This document shows, piece after piece, positions 7,324-14,386 of a stretch of DNA of 14,812 bases (positions within the stretch are counted from its first letter, which is position 1; each line of letters begins with the position of its first letter). The DNA is from an uncultured Oscillospiraceae bacterium (lineage in GTDB: Bacteria > Bacillota > Clostridia > Oscillospirales > Acutalibacteraceae): positions 1 through 14,812 of the forward strand of contig CABUYS010000028.1 in the NCBI GenBank assembly GCA_902495835.1, written 5' to 3'. The notes under the pieces were generated by a model. That model worked only from the letters and a program-made list of their open reading frames with translations. It made no database searches and was not told the DNA's origin. The position numbers were made by a program, and so were the translations under genes.

Positions 7324-7611
7324 GTGAAAAGTACCGAAAAAACACCTGTAAGAAAATGTATATCCTGCGGCTCTAAAAAAAGTAAAGAAGAGTTTATTAT
7401 GATTGTTCGCTCTCCAAAAAAAGAATGTAACGAAAGTTTTAGTCTGCTAGATGGAGCTGAAAAAAAAGAAGGCCGCGGAGCATATATTTGTAAAAAATCC
7501 GAATGTTTAAAAAACGTCATAAAATTTCACAGACTGGAAAAAGTATTTAAAAGAAAAATATCAAGTGAAATATACGACAAACTGGAGGAAATACGATCAG
7601 CATATGAATAA
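7324..7611 (+). CDS. rnpM: RNase P modulator RnpM (YlxR family)
   Basis: A 95-residue YlxR-family protein. Members bind RNA, and in Bacillus subtilis YlxR has been reported to modulate RNase P, hence RnpM. The family signature is present: VRKCISCGSKKSKEEF at the N-terminus, then GRGAYIC at residues 50-56, with Cys12, Cys15, Cys56 and Cys61 as a possible metal-binding set. The start is GTG at 7324, backed by AGGAAG at 7312-7317. The last 8 bases overlap the start of ylxQ, so the two are probably translated together. The position between nusA and infB is conserved across Bacillota. Confidence 0.92.
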   Translation: MKSTEKTPVRKCISCGSKKSKEEFIMIVRSPKKECNESFSLLDGAEKKEGRGAYICKKSECLKNVIKFHRLEKVFKRKISSEIYDKLEEIRSAYE

Positions 7612-7954
7612 TCCTTTACTCTCATTTTTGGGAATAACAAAAAAATCAGGTAATATAATATTTGGAATGGACTCGGTAAAAGAAAAAATTCGCGACGGAA
7701 GTATATGCCTTGTTCTTCTTGCATCAGATATTTCAAAAAACTCACTTAAAGAAATTCTTGCCTTTGCAAATGAATATAATGTAAAAACAATAGCAATAAA
7801 TCACACAAAGGAAGATTTGGAAGTGGCAATAGGAAAATACGCTGCCATAATTGGAATATCAAATGAAAATTTTTCAAAAAAAATAGTATCCATAACAAAC
7901 AAAGAATCTAGTCAAAAAACGCTCAAAGACAATCAGGGGGAATTCAACTTATGA
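7604..7954 (+). CDS. rplGA: L7Ae-family RNA-binding protein YlxQ
   Basis: A 116-residue protein of the L7Ae/L30e/Gadd45 family, found between rnpM and infB in Bacillota; such proteins bind kink-turn RNA, and the exact role of YlxQ is unsettled. The N-terminus SFLGITKKSGNIIFGMDSV and the segment LVLLASDISKNSLKEI fit the family. The frame is open upstream to 7565, but the ATG at 7604 is the right start because it gives the conserved N-terminus; earlier codons would run deep into rnpM. GGAGG at 7584-7588 is 15 bases upstream, longer than usual. The tail after residue 100 is lysine-rich. The TGA stop overlaps the infB start in an ATGA junction. Confidence 0.88.
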   Translation: MNNPLLSFLGITKKSGNIIFGMDSVKEKIRDGSICLVLLASDISKNSLKEILAFANEYNVKTIAINHTKEDLEVAIGKYAAIIGISNENFSKKIVSITNKESSQKTLKDNQGEFNL

Positions 7955-10356
7955 TGATAAAATACAGAGTACACGAGGTGGCAAAGGATTTAGGCGTGGC
8001 CAGCAAAGAAATAATAGCTCTCCTGAAAACCTATCTCGGACAGGAGAAAAAACACATGACCGCCCTTTCTGAAGACGAACTGAATATAATATTCGAACAT
8101 TACACGCAGAAAAATCAATCCGAAAATTTCAATGAATATTTTTCTTCAAAAAATCAGCCCAAAGAAACAGGAGAAAAACCTCAAAAAGCTCCTTCAAAAA
8201 AAGCGCGTGAAACAAAACCTAAAAAAGCAGAACAAAAATCCGAAATAGCCCAAAAGCTAAAAACAAATACAAAAAATAAAAAATCCGCTGCATCTGCTTC
8301 AAAAGGAAATAAGACGAAATTTGAAAGCAAAATAGTAATTACAGGAGGTTCTTCGGATTCAACAAGTTTAATAGATTCCGACAAGCCCCAAGGAAAAGTT
8401 ATTAACACAAGAATCGAAAATGTTAATATCGACAAATACAATGAAAAATATGACCGTATTGCTTCAGAAAAAATAAGAACCGATAACTCATCCAACAAAC
8501 AAAAAATAACTCAAAAATCACAACAACGCAATAAATTTAAAAACTCAAAGAGAGAAACAGAAGCTGAAAGACTTAAACGTATATCCGAAGAAAGAAAAGC
8601 TAAACCTTTAACTGTTTTAATTCCTGATGAAATAACAGTCGGCGAACTTGCTTCCAGACTAAAGGCTACTGCTGCGGAAGTTATTAAAAAACTCATGATG
8701 ATGGGAACTATGGCTTCCATTAACGACACGATTGATTTTGATACTGCAAGTTTGGTTGCTATGGAATTCCATGCCAAAGTCGAAAAAGAAGAAGTCGTTA
8801 CCATAGAAGAAATGATTATTGACGACAGCGAAGACAAAGAAGAAGATTTAGTTCCCAGAGCTCCTGTTGTTGTAGTTATGGGTCACGTTGACCACGGAAA
8901 AACTTCTCTTTTGGATGCAATTCGTCACGCAGACGTGATATCTACCGAAGCGGGAGGCATTACACAGCATATCGGTGCGTACAGAATCAACGTTGAAGGA
9001 CGTGATATTACATTCCTCGACACGCCCGGACACGAAGCTTTCACGACAATGCGTGCAAGAGGTGCTCAAGTAACAGACATTGCGATACTTGTTGTTGCAG
9101 CAGACGACGGAATTAAACCTCAAACAATCGAAGCTATAAATCACGCCAAAGCTGCAGAAGTTTCAATAATTGTGGCAATAAACAAAATGGATAAAGATGG
9201 AGCAAATCCTGACAGAGTTCTTCAACAACTTACAGAACACGGACTTGTTCCCGAACAATGGGGCGGCGATGTTCCGTGCATTCAAGTATCGGCAAAAAAC
9301 AAACAAGGTATTGATGAATTACTTGAAATGGTAAATCTTGTTGCGGATATAAAAGAATTAAAAGCAAATCCTCACAGAAGTGCAAAAGGTACGGTAATCG
9401 AAGCAAAACTCGATAAAGGAAGAGGCCCTGTTGCAACGATTTTGGTTCAAAACGGTACTTTAAAAGTAGGCGACACGGTAGTTGCGGGAACAGCCGTCGG
9501 AAGAGTACGTGCTATGACCAATGACAAAGGAGAACGCGTAAAAACCGCAGGTCCTTCTGTGCCGGTAGCTATAACAGGTCTTGATACAGTTCCAAGCGGA
9601 GGAGATGTAGTAAATTCCGTATCCGACGAAAAACTTGCAAGACAACTTGTAGAACAACGCAGAAACAAACAAAAAGAAGCCGAATTTAACAGCAGAACCA
9701 AAGTCACGCTTGACAATTTGTTCGACCAAATGCAAATAGGTGATATCAAAGAACTTAAAATTATAGTAAAAGGCGATGTTCAGGGTTCAGTTGAAGCTGT
9801 TAGACAATCTTTGGAAAAAATTTCAAATTCTGAAGTTCGAGTAAAAGTAATTCACGGAGCCGTAGGAGCTATAAACGAATCAGACGTAATGCTTGCAAAT
9901 GCTTCGAATGCAATTATAGTAGGATTTAACGTAAGGCCTGAACCCGACGCAGCTGATACCGCAAAACGCGAAGGTGTAGATATTCGTCTTTACAGAATAA
10001 TTTATGAATGTATAGAGGAAATAACCGACGCAATGAAAGGTATGTTAGCTCCGAAATATCGCGAAGTTCAACTTGGCCGTGCAGAATGCCGTGAAGTTTA
10101 CAAAATATCCAGCGTAGGAACCATAGCAGGATGTTATGTGTTGTCAGGCAAAATCTTAAGAAATGCTAAAATAAGAGTGGTACGCGACGGAATTGTTATA
10201 AGCGAAGATGAAATTTCATCGCTCCGACGCTTTAAAGACGACGCAAAAGAAGTCGCTCAAGGATTCGAATGCGGAATCGGTCTTCAGAATTTTAACGATA
10301 TAAAAACAGGAGACATATTTGAAGCATTCACCATGGAAGAATACAGAGAAGATTAA
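7951..10356 (+). CDS. infB: Translation initiation factor IF-2
   Basis: IF2 is the GTPase that places initiator tRNA on the ribosome and promotes subunit joining. The 801-residue product has an N-terminal IF2_N module (about 3-50), a long lysine-rich disordered linker (about 55-210), a second IF2_N module (about 220-275), then the G domain: GHVDHGKT at 311-318, DTPGH at 357-361, NKMD at 411-414 and SAK at 447-449. Domains II, III and the tRNA-binding C-terminal domain follow and are complete. Two ATG codons stand in tandem at 7951 and 7954; AGGGGG at 7935-7940 serves either. The start overlaps the ylxQ stop, so translation is coupled. Confidence 0.97.
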   Translation: MMIKYRVHEVAKDLGVASKEIIALLKTYLGQEKKHMTALSEDELNIIFEHYTQKNQSENFNEYFSSKNQPKETGEKPQKAPSKKARETKPKKAEQKSEIAQKLKTNTKNKKSAASASKGNKTKFESKIVITGGSSDSTSLIDSDKPQGKVINTRIENVNIDKYNEKYDRIASEKIRTDNSSNKQKITQKSQQRNKFKNSKRETEAERLKRISEERKAKPLTVLIPDEITVGELASRLKATAAEVIKKLMMMGTMASINDTIDFDTASLVAMEFHAKVEKEEVVTIEEMIIDDSEDKEEDLVPRAPVVVVMGHVDHGKTSLLDAIRHADVISTEAGGITQHIGAYRINVEGRDITFLDTPGHEAFTTMRARGAQVTDIAILVVAADDGIKPQTIEAINHAKAAEVSIIVAINKMDKDGANPDRVLQQLTEHGLVPEQWGGDVPCIQVSAKNKQGIDELLEMVNLVADIKELKANPHRSAKGTVIEAKLDKGRGPVATILVQNGTLKVGDTVVAGTAVGRVRAMTNDKGERVKTAGPSVPVAITGLDTVPSGGDVVNSVSDEKLARQLVEQRRNKQKEAEFNSRTKVTLDNLFDQMQIGDIKELKIIVKGDVQGSVEAVRQSLEKISNSEVRVKVIHGAVGAINESDVMLANASNAIIVGFNVRPEPDAADTAKREGVDIRLYRIIYECIEEITDAMKGMLAPKYREVQLGRAECREVYKISSVGTIAGCYVLSGKILRNAKIRVVRDGIVISEDEISSLRRFKDDAKEVAQGFECGIGLQNFNDIKTGDIFEAFTMEEYRED

Positions 10357-10368
10357 AGGAGTAATTTT

Positions 10369-10716
10369 ATGCCAAACCATAGAGCTCAGCATAAGTTTAA
10401 AAGCATAAAAAGAGAAATAATCGCAATTGTAAGAGAATTAAAAGACCCTCGCCTCGAAAGCGGATTTATAAATATTTTGAAAATATCCACAGCACATGAC
10501 GGTTCAAGTTGCCGTGTGTTTATAAGTTCTTTGGACGGTTTTGAAAAATCAAAAGAAGCTGCTGAAATTTTAGATTCAGCTTCAGGATTTATAAGAAAAG
10601 AACTTGGTGAAAGATTACGACTTCGATATGTTCCCAATCTTACCTTCATACCTACAGATGCTATCGAGTATGGTATTAATATGTCTAAAAAAATTGATGA
10701 GCTGATTTCTGAATAA
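10369..10716 (+). CDS. rbfA: 30S ribosome-binding factor RbfA
   Basis: RbfA is a KH-fold protein that binds the immature 30S subunit near helix 1 of 16S rRNA. The 115-residue length and the motifs RAQHKFKSIKREIIAIVREL followed by KDPRL at the N-terminus, and LRLRYVPNLTFIPTDAIEYG near the C-terminus, are typical. The ATG is preceded by AAAGGAG at 10355-10361, which overlaps the infB stop codon. The small gene ylxP, which separates infB and rbfA in Bacillus, is absent. A 9-base-pair hairpin spans the stop codon of this gene. Confidence 0.95.
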   Translation: MPNHRAQHKFKSIKREIIAIVRELKDPRLESGFINILKISTAHDGSSCRVFISSLDGFEKSKEAAEILDSASGFIRKELGERLRLRYVPNLTFIPTDAIEYGINMSKKIDELISE

Positions 10717-10723
10717 TCAGCTC
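10699..10723 (+). promoter_or_regulatory. Hairpin spanning the rbfA stop codon
   Basis: GAGCTGATT at 10699-10707 pairs perfectly with AATCAGCTC at 10715-10723 around a 7-base loop; the rbfA stop codon lies at the loop/right-arm edge. A run of five T at 10733-10737 is too far from the stem for a normal terminator. It may weakly attenuate transcription or mark an mRNA processing site between the translation factor genes and nrnA-truB-ribF. Confidence 0.45.
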
Positions 10724-10753
10724 TCTTCCCCATTTTTAGGAGGATTTTAAAAT

Positions 10754-11701
10754 ATGAACTCACTTGTCGAAATATCAAACATATTAAAAAATAAAAATTT
10801 TTTCTATATACTCACTCACATGTACCCCGACGGAGATGCTTTGGGGTCTGCTTTTGCACTTTGCCGAATACTTCAAAAACTCGGAAAATTCGCAAAAGTT
10901 ATGTACTCTAATCCAATACCTGAAAAATTTGAATATCTGACAAAATTAGTTACTCATCAAGATTTTGAACCGGAGTATATAATTTCTGTAGATTTAGCCG
11001 ATACAGGATTGCTTGAACCCGATTTAAAAAAATACTCCGATAAAATAGATATGTGTATAGATCATCACATCTCAAACAAAAATTATTCAAAAATAAAATT
11101 TGTAGATCCTAATGCCGCTGCTAACTGTGAAATAATTTATCTATTAATTAAAGAAATGAATATAACACCCGACAGCGAAACTGCTTCTGCCCTTTACACA
11201 GGAATAGCTACAGATACGGGTTGTTTTGAATATTCAAATACAACTGCGGATTCTCATTTCATCGCGTCAAAACTTATTGAGTTCGGTGCGGAATCAAGCA
11301 AAATAAACGAAAAATTGTTCACGGTAAAATCCAAGAAAAAATTATCGGTTGAAAAATTATTATATGAAAATTTGGAGTATTTTTTTGAAGGTAAATGTGC
11401 AATTACTCATATCACATTATCGGAAATGGATAGGTTAAAAGTAAACGATAATGAAATCGATGGAATAGCTTCACTTCCGATAAAAATAGAAGACGTTCAG
11501 ATAGGAATTACCCTCCGAGAAAAAACAGATAATTGTTACAAAGTTTCAGTAAGAACCTCTTCTGACGTAAACGCAAACGATTTTTGTGCTTATTTTGGAG
11601 GAGGCGGTCATGCAAAAGCGGGTGGATTCAGCATTTCCGGAAATTTATTTGATATAAAAAATCAAATATCAAACAAAATAAAATCAGTTATGGAATGGTA
11701 A
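10754..11701 (+). CDS. nrnA: DHH-family oligoribonuclease/pAp phosphatase NrnA
   Basis: NrnA degrades very short RNAs (nanoRNA) and in many bacteria dephosphorylates pAp. The 315-residue protein has the DHH domain with metal ligands in order: His22, Asp26 and Asp28 in THMYPDGDALGS; Asp80 in SVDLADTG; Asp103-His104-His105 in the DHH motif; Asp154 in ATDTGCFEYSNT. The C-terminal DHHA1 domain ends with the substrate-binding GGGGH motif at 282-286, followed by AKAGGF. AGGAGG lies about 10 bases before the ATG. Its place between rbfA and truB is common in clostridial-type Bacillota. Substrate preference cannot be decided from the sequence. Confidence 0.92.
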   Translation: MNSLVEISNILKNKNFFYILTHMYPDGDALGSAFALCRILQKLGKFAKVMYSNPIPEKFEYLTKLVTHQDFEPEYIISVDLADTGLLEPDLKKYSDKIDMCIDHHISNKNYSKIKFVDPNAAANCEIIYLLIKEMNITPDSETASALYTGIATDTGCFEYSNTTADSHFIASKLIEFGAESSKINEKLFTVKSKKKLSVEKLLYENLEYFFEGKCAITHITLSEMDRLKVNDNEIDGIASLPIKIEDVQIGITLREKTDNCYKVSVRTSSDVNANDFCAYFGGGGHAKAGGFSISGNLFDIKNQISNKIKSVMEW

Positions 11702-11704
11702 CTT

Positions 11705-12601
11705 ATGAACGGTATTATAATTGTAGACAAGCCTCAAAATTACACTTCTTTCGATATAATAGCAATTTTAAGAAAAAAATTTAATCAGAAAAAAATAGGC
11801 CATATGGGAACTCTCGACCCTATGGCTACGGGCGTTTTACCTGTTTTGTTGGGCGACACCGCCAAATTTCAGATATTCACAGAAAACAAAGATAAAGAAT
11901 ATATTGCTAAAATGGAATTCGGATTAACTACTGACACTTTAGATTCCACAGGAAATATTTTAAGTACGTCTAATCAAAAAGTAACGGAAAAAAATTTTTT
12001 GAAAACTATTCAAGGCTTTTTGGGGAAAATAAAGCAAATTCCACCTATGTTTTCAGCCATAAAACAAAACGGAAAAAAGTTATGCGATTTGGCCAGAAAA
12101 GGTATTGAAGTCGAAAGAAAAGAACGAGAAGTTAATATAAAAAATATTGATGTTATTAATTTTGATGAAGAAAATCAAACCGCAGTCGTAAAAGTAAAAT
12201 GTTCGGCAGGCACATACATAAGGACGCTTTGCAGCGACATCGGAAATGTTTTAGGATGCGGAGCAACAATGACTGAATTACGTCGAACTGAATCCAACGG
12301 ATTTAAAGAAAATGACAGTATAACTTTAGGCGAAATTGAAAAATATTCAATCGAAGAAATTAAAAATAATTATATATTTCCAACAGAATATCTTTTTAAA
12401 AATTTTAAAAAAATTAGTATTTCAGAAGCACAAAAAATAAGATTTAAAAACGGAGGAGCATTATCTATCGAAAGGATTTTTATGAATTTTTCCGTAAAAG
12501 ATGAAGAAATTCTTCAAATATGCTACAAAAATGAATTTGTAGGTCTGGGATTGATTTGTAAAGAAAAAAATGAAATTAAAGTTTTGAAACATATTAAATA
12601 A
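11705..12601 (+). CDS. truB: tRNA pseudouridine-55 synthase TruB
   Basis: TruB converts uridine 55 in the T-loop of tRNAs to pseudouridine. The N-terminal catalytic domain has the signature KKIGHMGTLDPMATGVLPV with catalytic Asp38; further motifs are IPPMFSAIKQNGKKLCDLAR and the later CSAGTYIRTLCSDIG, all normal. The 298-residue length suits the family. The last 85 residues form a poorly conserved PUA-like domain encoded by very AT-rich DNA. The ATG lies three bases after the nrnA stop, with only a weak GGAATGG before it, suggesting coupling to nrnA. Confidence 0.95.
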   Translation: MNGIIIVDKPQNYTSFDIIAILRKKFNQKKIGHMGTLDPMATGVLPVLLGDTAKFQIFTENKDKEYIAKMEFGLTTDTLDSTGNILSTSNQKVTEKNFLKTIQGFLGKIKQIPPMFSAIKQNGKKLCDLARKGIEVERKEREVNIKNIDVINFDEENQTAVVKVKCSAGTYIRTLCSDIGNVLGCGATMTELRRTESNGFKENDSITLGEIEKYSIEEIKNNYIFPTEYLFKNFKKISISEAQKIRFKNGGALSIERIFMNFSVKDEEILQICYKNEFVGLGLICKEKNEIKVLKHIK

Positions 12602-12639
12602 AACACAGAATTTTCTTTAAAAAGGTGGTGATTTTTTAA

Positions 12640-13191
12640 TTGAATATTTATAAAGATTTATCCGAAAATAACATGCCTTCTGCCGTTGCTTTGGGATATT
12701 TTGACGGAATGCACCGGGGACATCAAAAAGTAATATCCACAACGGTAAATTTAAAAAAATATTTTCTCAGGCCAACTGTTTTTACATTTTCAAAAAACCC
12801 AAAATCCATAATATCAAATACGCCCGAAAATCAAATAATGAACGCCGTTAAAAAAGAAAAAAGCTTGGAAAGACTCGGAATAGAAGATTTGTATATTGTA
12901 GATTTTTTAAAAATAAAAGATTTAACACCTAGAGAATTTGTAAAAGATGTTCTTATTAAAAAATTAAATGCACGTGCCGTTGTTTGCGGATTTAATTATC
13001 ATTTCGGAAAAGGCGGAGTCGCAGGAGCAGAAGATTTGAAAAAAATTTGCAAAGAATTCAACATAAAAACTTACATCGTAAAACCGGTTTTGTATAAATC
13101 TAAACCTATCAGCTCTACGCGAATTCGAAAAGCTATAAAATTTAATAATGTTTCTCAAATAACAGATATGACAAAAAACATATCTTACTAA
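12640..13191 (+). CDS. ribF: RibF-like FAD synthetase lacking the riboflavin kinase domain
   Basis: RibF normally is bifunctional: an N-terminal nucleotidyltransferase makes FAD from FMN and ATP, and a C-terminal kinase makes FMN from riboflavin. Here only the first part is present. GYFDGMHRGH at 19-28 is the nucleotide-binding signature, VVCGFNYHFGKGG and ISSTRIR (157-163) complete the adenylyltransferase domain. The protein stops at 183 residues, where the family is about 300-315; no kinase motifs occur in the 140 bases downstream, which hold only a terminator and the next promoter. The start is TTG at 12640, supported by AAAGGTGGTG at 12621-12630; it is the only start that keeps the conserved N-terminus with a good site. 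It is the last gene of the operon. Loss of the kinase would require FMN from elsewhere, or a separate kinase gene. Confidence 0.88.
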   Translation: MNIYKDLSENNMPSAVALGYFDGMHRGHQKVISTTVNLKKYFLRPTVFTFSKNPKSIISNTPENQIMNAVKKEKSLERLGIEDLYIVDFLKIKDLTPREFVKDVLIKKLNARAVVCGFNYHFGKGGVAGAEDLKKICKEFNIKTYIVKPVLYKSKPISSTRIRKAIKFNNVSQITDMTKNISY

Positions 13192-13213
13192 AAAATTTGA
13201 TAATATAAAACAG

Positions 13214-13256
13214 CAGGTATACTGTAGTAATTACAGATACCTGTTTTTATTTTTTA
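13214..13256 (+). terminator. Terminator of the rimP-ribF operon
   Basis: CAGGTAT at 13214-13220 pairs with ATACCTG at 13237-13243; after a single bulged A, CTGTA at 13222-13226 pairs with TACAG at 13232-13236, leaving loop GTAAT. The stem is followed directly by TTTTTATTTTTTA. This is a strong Rho-independent terminator 23 bases after the ribF stop. Confidence 0.9.
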
Positions 13257-13275
13257 TAAAATAAATAAAAAAACA

Positions 13276-13304
13276 TTGACACCTAAAGCTAATTAGTGTA
13301 TTAT
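13276..13304 (+). promoter_or_regulatory. Near-consensus promoter of the 285-residue protein gene
   Basis: TTGACA at 13276-13281 is a perfect -35 box; TATTAT at 13299-13304 is a -10 box with one mismatch; the spacer is exactly 17 bases. It is the best promoter in the window and lies just after the operon terminator, so the gene behind it is an independent and probably well expressed unit. Transcription would start near 13311, about 30 bases before the start codon. Confidence 0.85.
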
Positions 13305-13340
13305 ATTGTATGAATTTTAATAAAAAAGGAGATGGTTTAT

Positions 13341-14198
13341 ATGCCAGAAACACAATTTTCGATGACGTTAAAAAAGATATGGGAATTATTTGATTACTTA
13401 AAAAAATACTCTCCAGGAGATATTGACGATACGAAAAAAAAATATTTACGCGAAGAAAAAGCAAAAATTCAAAAAATTTTAAGACCCATGGGAGACAAAC
13501 CAGAGAAACAACTTGCAATTTCTTTTATAAATAGATATAAAGAAATAAAGAGAGAAGCAGATGCTTCTGATGCAAGAAATATGGCTAAATTAAAACAATT
13601 ACTAATAGATTCACATCGAGCCGCAGAAGAGGAAATTAAAAAAAATAAAACTTGTATAGAAACAGCGGCAAAGGCAGCTGCTCAAACTGTTGACGCAATT
13701 TTTCAAACCAATATTGCATCACTGAATAGTTGGATGCCGAATGTAATAAATGGACTAACAGAATTAAATGACACATATTTATTGGCAATTAATGAAATTG
13801 AAAAAAAATTAAAAGGTTTTACTAATAAAACAGATAAAACTATAATAATATCTCAGTTTACTGCCAAGCTACAAAACATAACAGAGGAACTTCAAAAAGT
13901 ATTTGCTAAATATGCATTATCTAAAACAGAACAAGTTAAAGGTCTTACGAAAGATTTCAAGGAATTTCCATGTTGCGCAGCATTTATAAGAATATTAATG
14001 GGTATAGCGGGAATATCAAGTAGCAATAAAGACCCTGCATCCGGAGAAAAAGAACCACCAAAAGCATATAGAGAAATTTATGGACCAGGGCTTTTATCTA
14101 AATCAATTCACTCAGCTGTCACAAAAATATATGGTAATTATGTAGAACCTAAAGCCGAGAAGTCGGCGGTTGCTGAACGACCTATGGTTGAAGTTTAA
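13341..14198 (+). CDS. Unrecognised helical protein of 285 residues
   Basis: I do not recognise a family. The protein is strongly charged and predicted almost wholly helical, with heptad-like stretches suggesting coiled coils at about residues 25-100 and 145-205. There is no signal peptide. One moderately hydrophobic segment, CCAAFIRILMGIAGI at 211-225, is followed by a Pro/Lys/Glu-rich stretch and a low-complexity tail (about 265-285). An in-frame ATG at 13332 was rejected as the start because the ribosome binding site GGAG at 13328-13331 abuts it; ATG 13341 has a proper 9-base spacer. The gene has its own near-consensus promoter and its own terminator, and its neighbour is a nucleotide transporter gene. 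It takes the place where rpsO is often found after ribF in Bacillota. A structural, membrane-associated or exported host-interaction role are all open; none is shown. Confidence 0.8.
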   Translation: MPETQFSMTLKKIWELFDYLKKYSPGDIDDTKKKYLREEKAKIQKILRPMGDKPEKQLAISFINRYKEIKREADASDARNMAKLKQLLIDSHRAAEEEIKKNKTCIETAAKAAAQTVDAIFQTNIASLNSWMPNVINGLTELNDTYLLAINEIEKKLKGFTNKTDKTIIISQFTAKLQNITEELQKVFAKYALSKTEQVKGLTKDFKEFPCCAAFIRILMGIAGISSSNKDPASGEKEPPKAYREIYGPGLLSKSIHSAVTKIYGNYVEPKAEKSAVAERPMVEV

Positions 14199-14306
14199 TA
14201 GTTTGACGATTATTTTTGATGTATAATATATGATAAAATAAAAATTCTTATATTTAATTTAATAATATTTTATATTATCTTCAAACATATAAATAATTTT
14301 ATTAAG

Positions 14307-14335
14307 GCCACACGATAAATTTCGCGTGGCTTTTT
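14307..14335 (+). terminator. Terminator of the 285-residue protein gene
   Basis: GCCACACG at 14307-14314 pairs with CGCGTGGC at 14323-14330 with one A/C mismatch around an 8-base AT loop, followed by TTTTT at 14331-14335. It serves + strand transcription and lies about 110 bases after the stop of the upstream gene. Confidence 0.8.
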
Positions 14336-14341
14336 GCATGC

Positions 14342-14367
14342 AAAAACAACGCCCTTTACGAGCGTTG
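14342..14367 (-). terminator. Terminator of the nucleotide transporter gene
   Basis: CAACGC at 14347-14352 pairs with GCGTTG at 14362-14367. Read on the - strand the stem is followed by TTTTT (complement of 14346-14342), directly after the transporter stop. On the + strand it is followed by CTTTT, so it may also act as a second stop for + transcription. Confidence 0.78.
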
Positions 14368-14386
14368 CTTTTAACAATACAAGATA

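Noticed and set aside
7565..7603. Upstream in-frame ATG 7565 as start of ylxQ
   Set aside because: It would add 13 residues unlike the family and overlap rnpM by 47 bases; the conserved N-terminus begins at 7604.
8181..9749. Several - strand open frames inside infB, up to 108 codons
   Set aside because: They are antisense shadows of the conserved IF2 coding sequence; products are serine-rich or cysteine-rich artefacts.
13332..13340. ATG at 13332 as start of the 285-residue protein
   Set aside because: The ribosome binding site GGAG ends at 13331, leaving no spacer; ATG 13341 has a 9-base spacer.
14203..14227. Possible promoter TTGACG with TATAAT after the 285-residue gene
   Set aside because: The spacer of 13 bases is too short, and other -10-like choices in this AT-rich stretch are weak or badly spaced.
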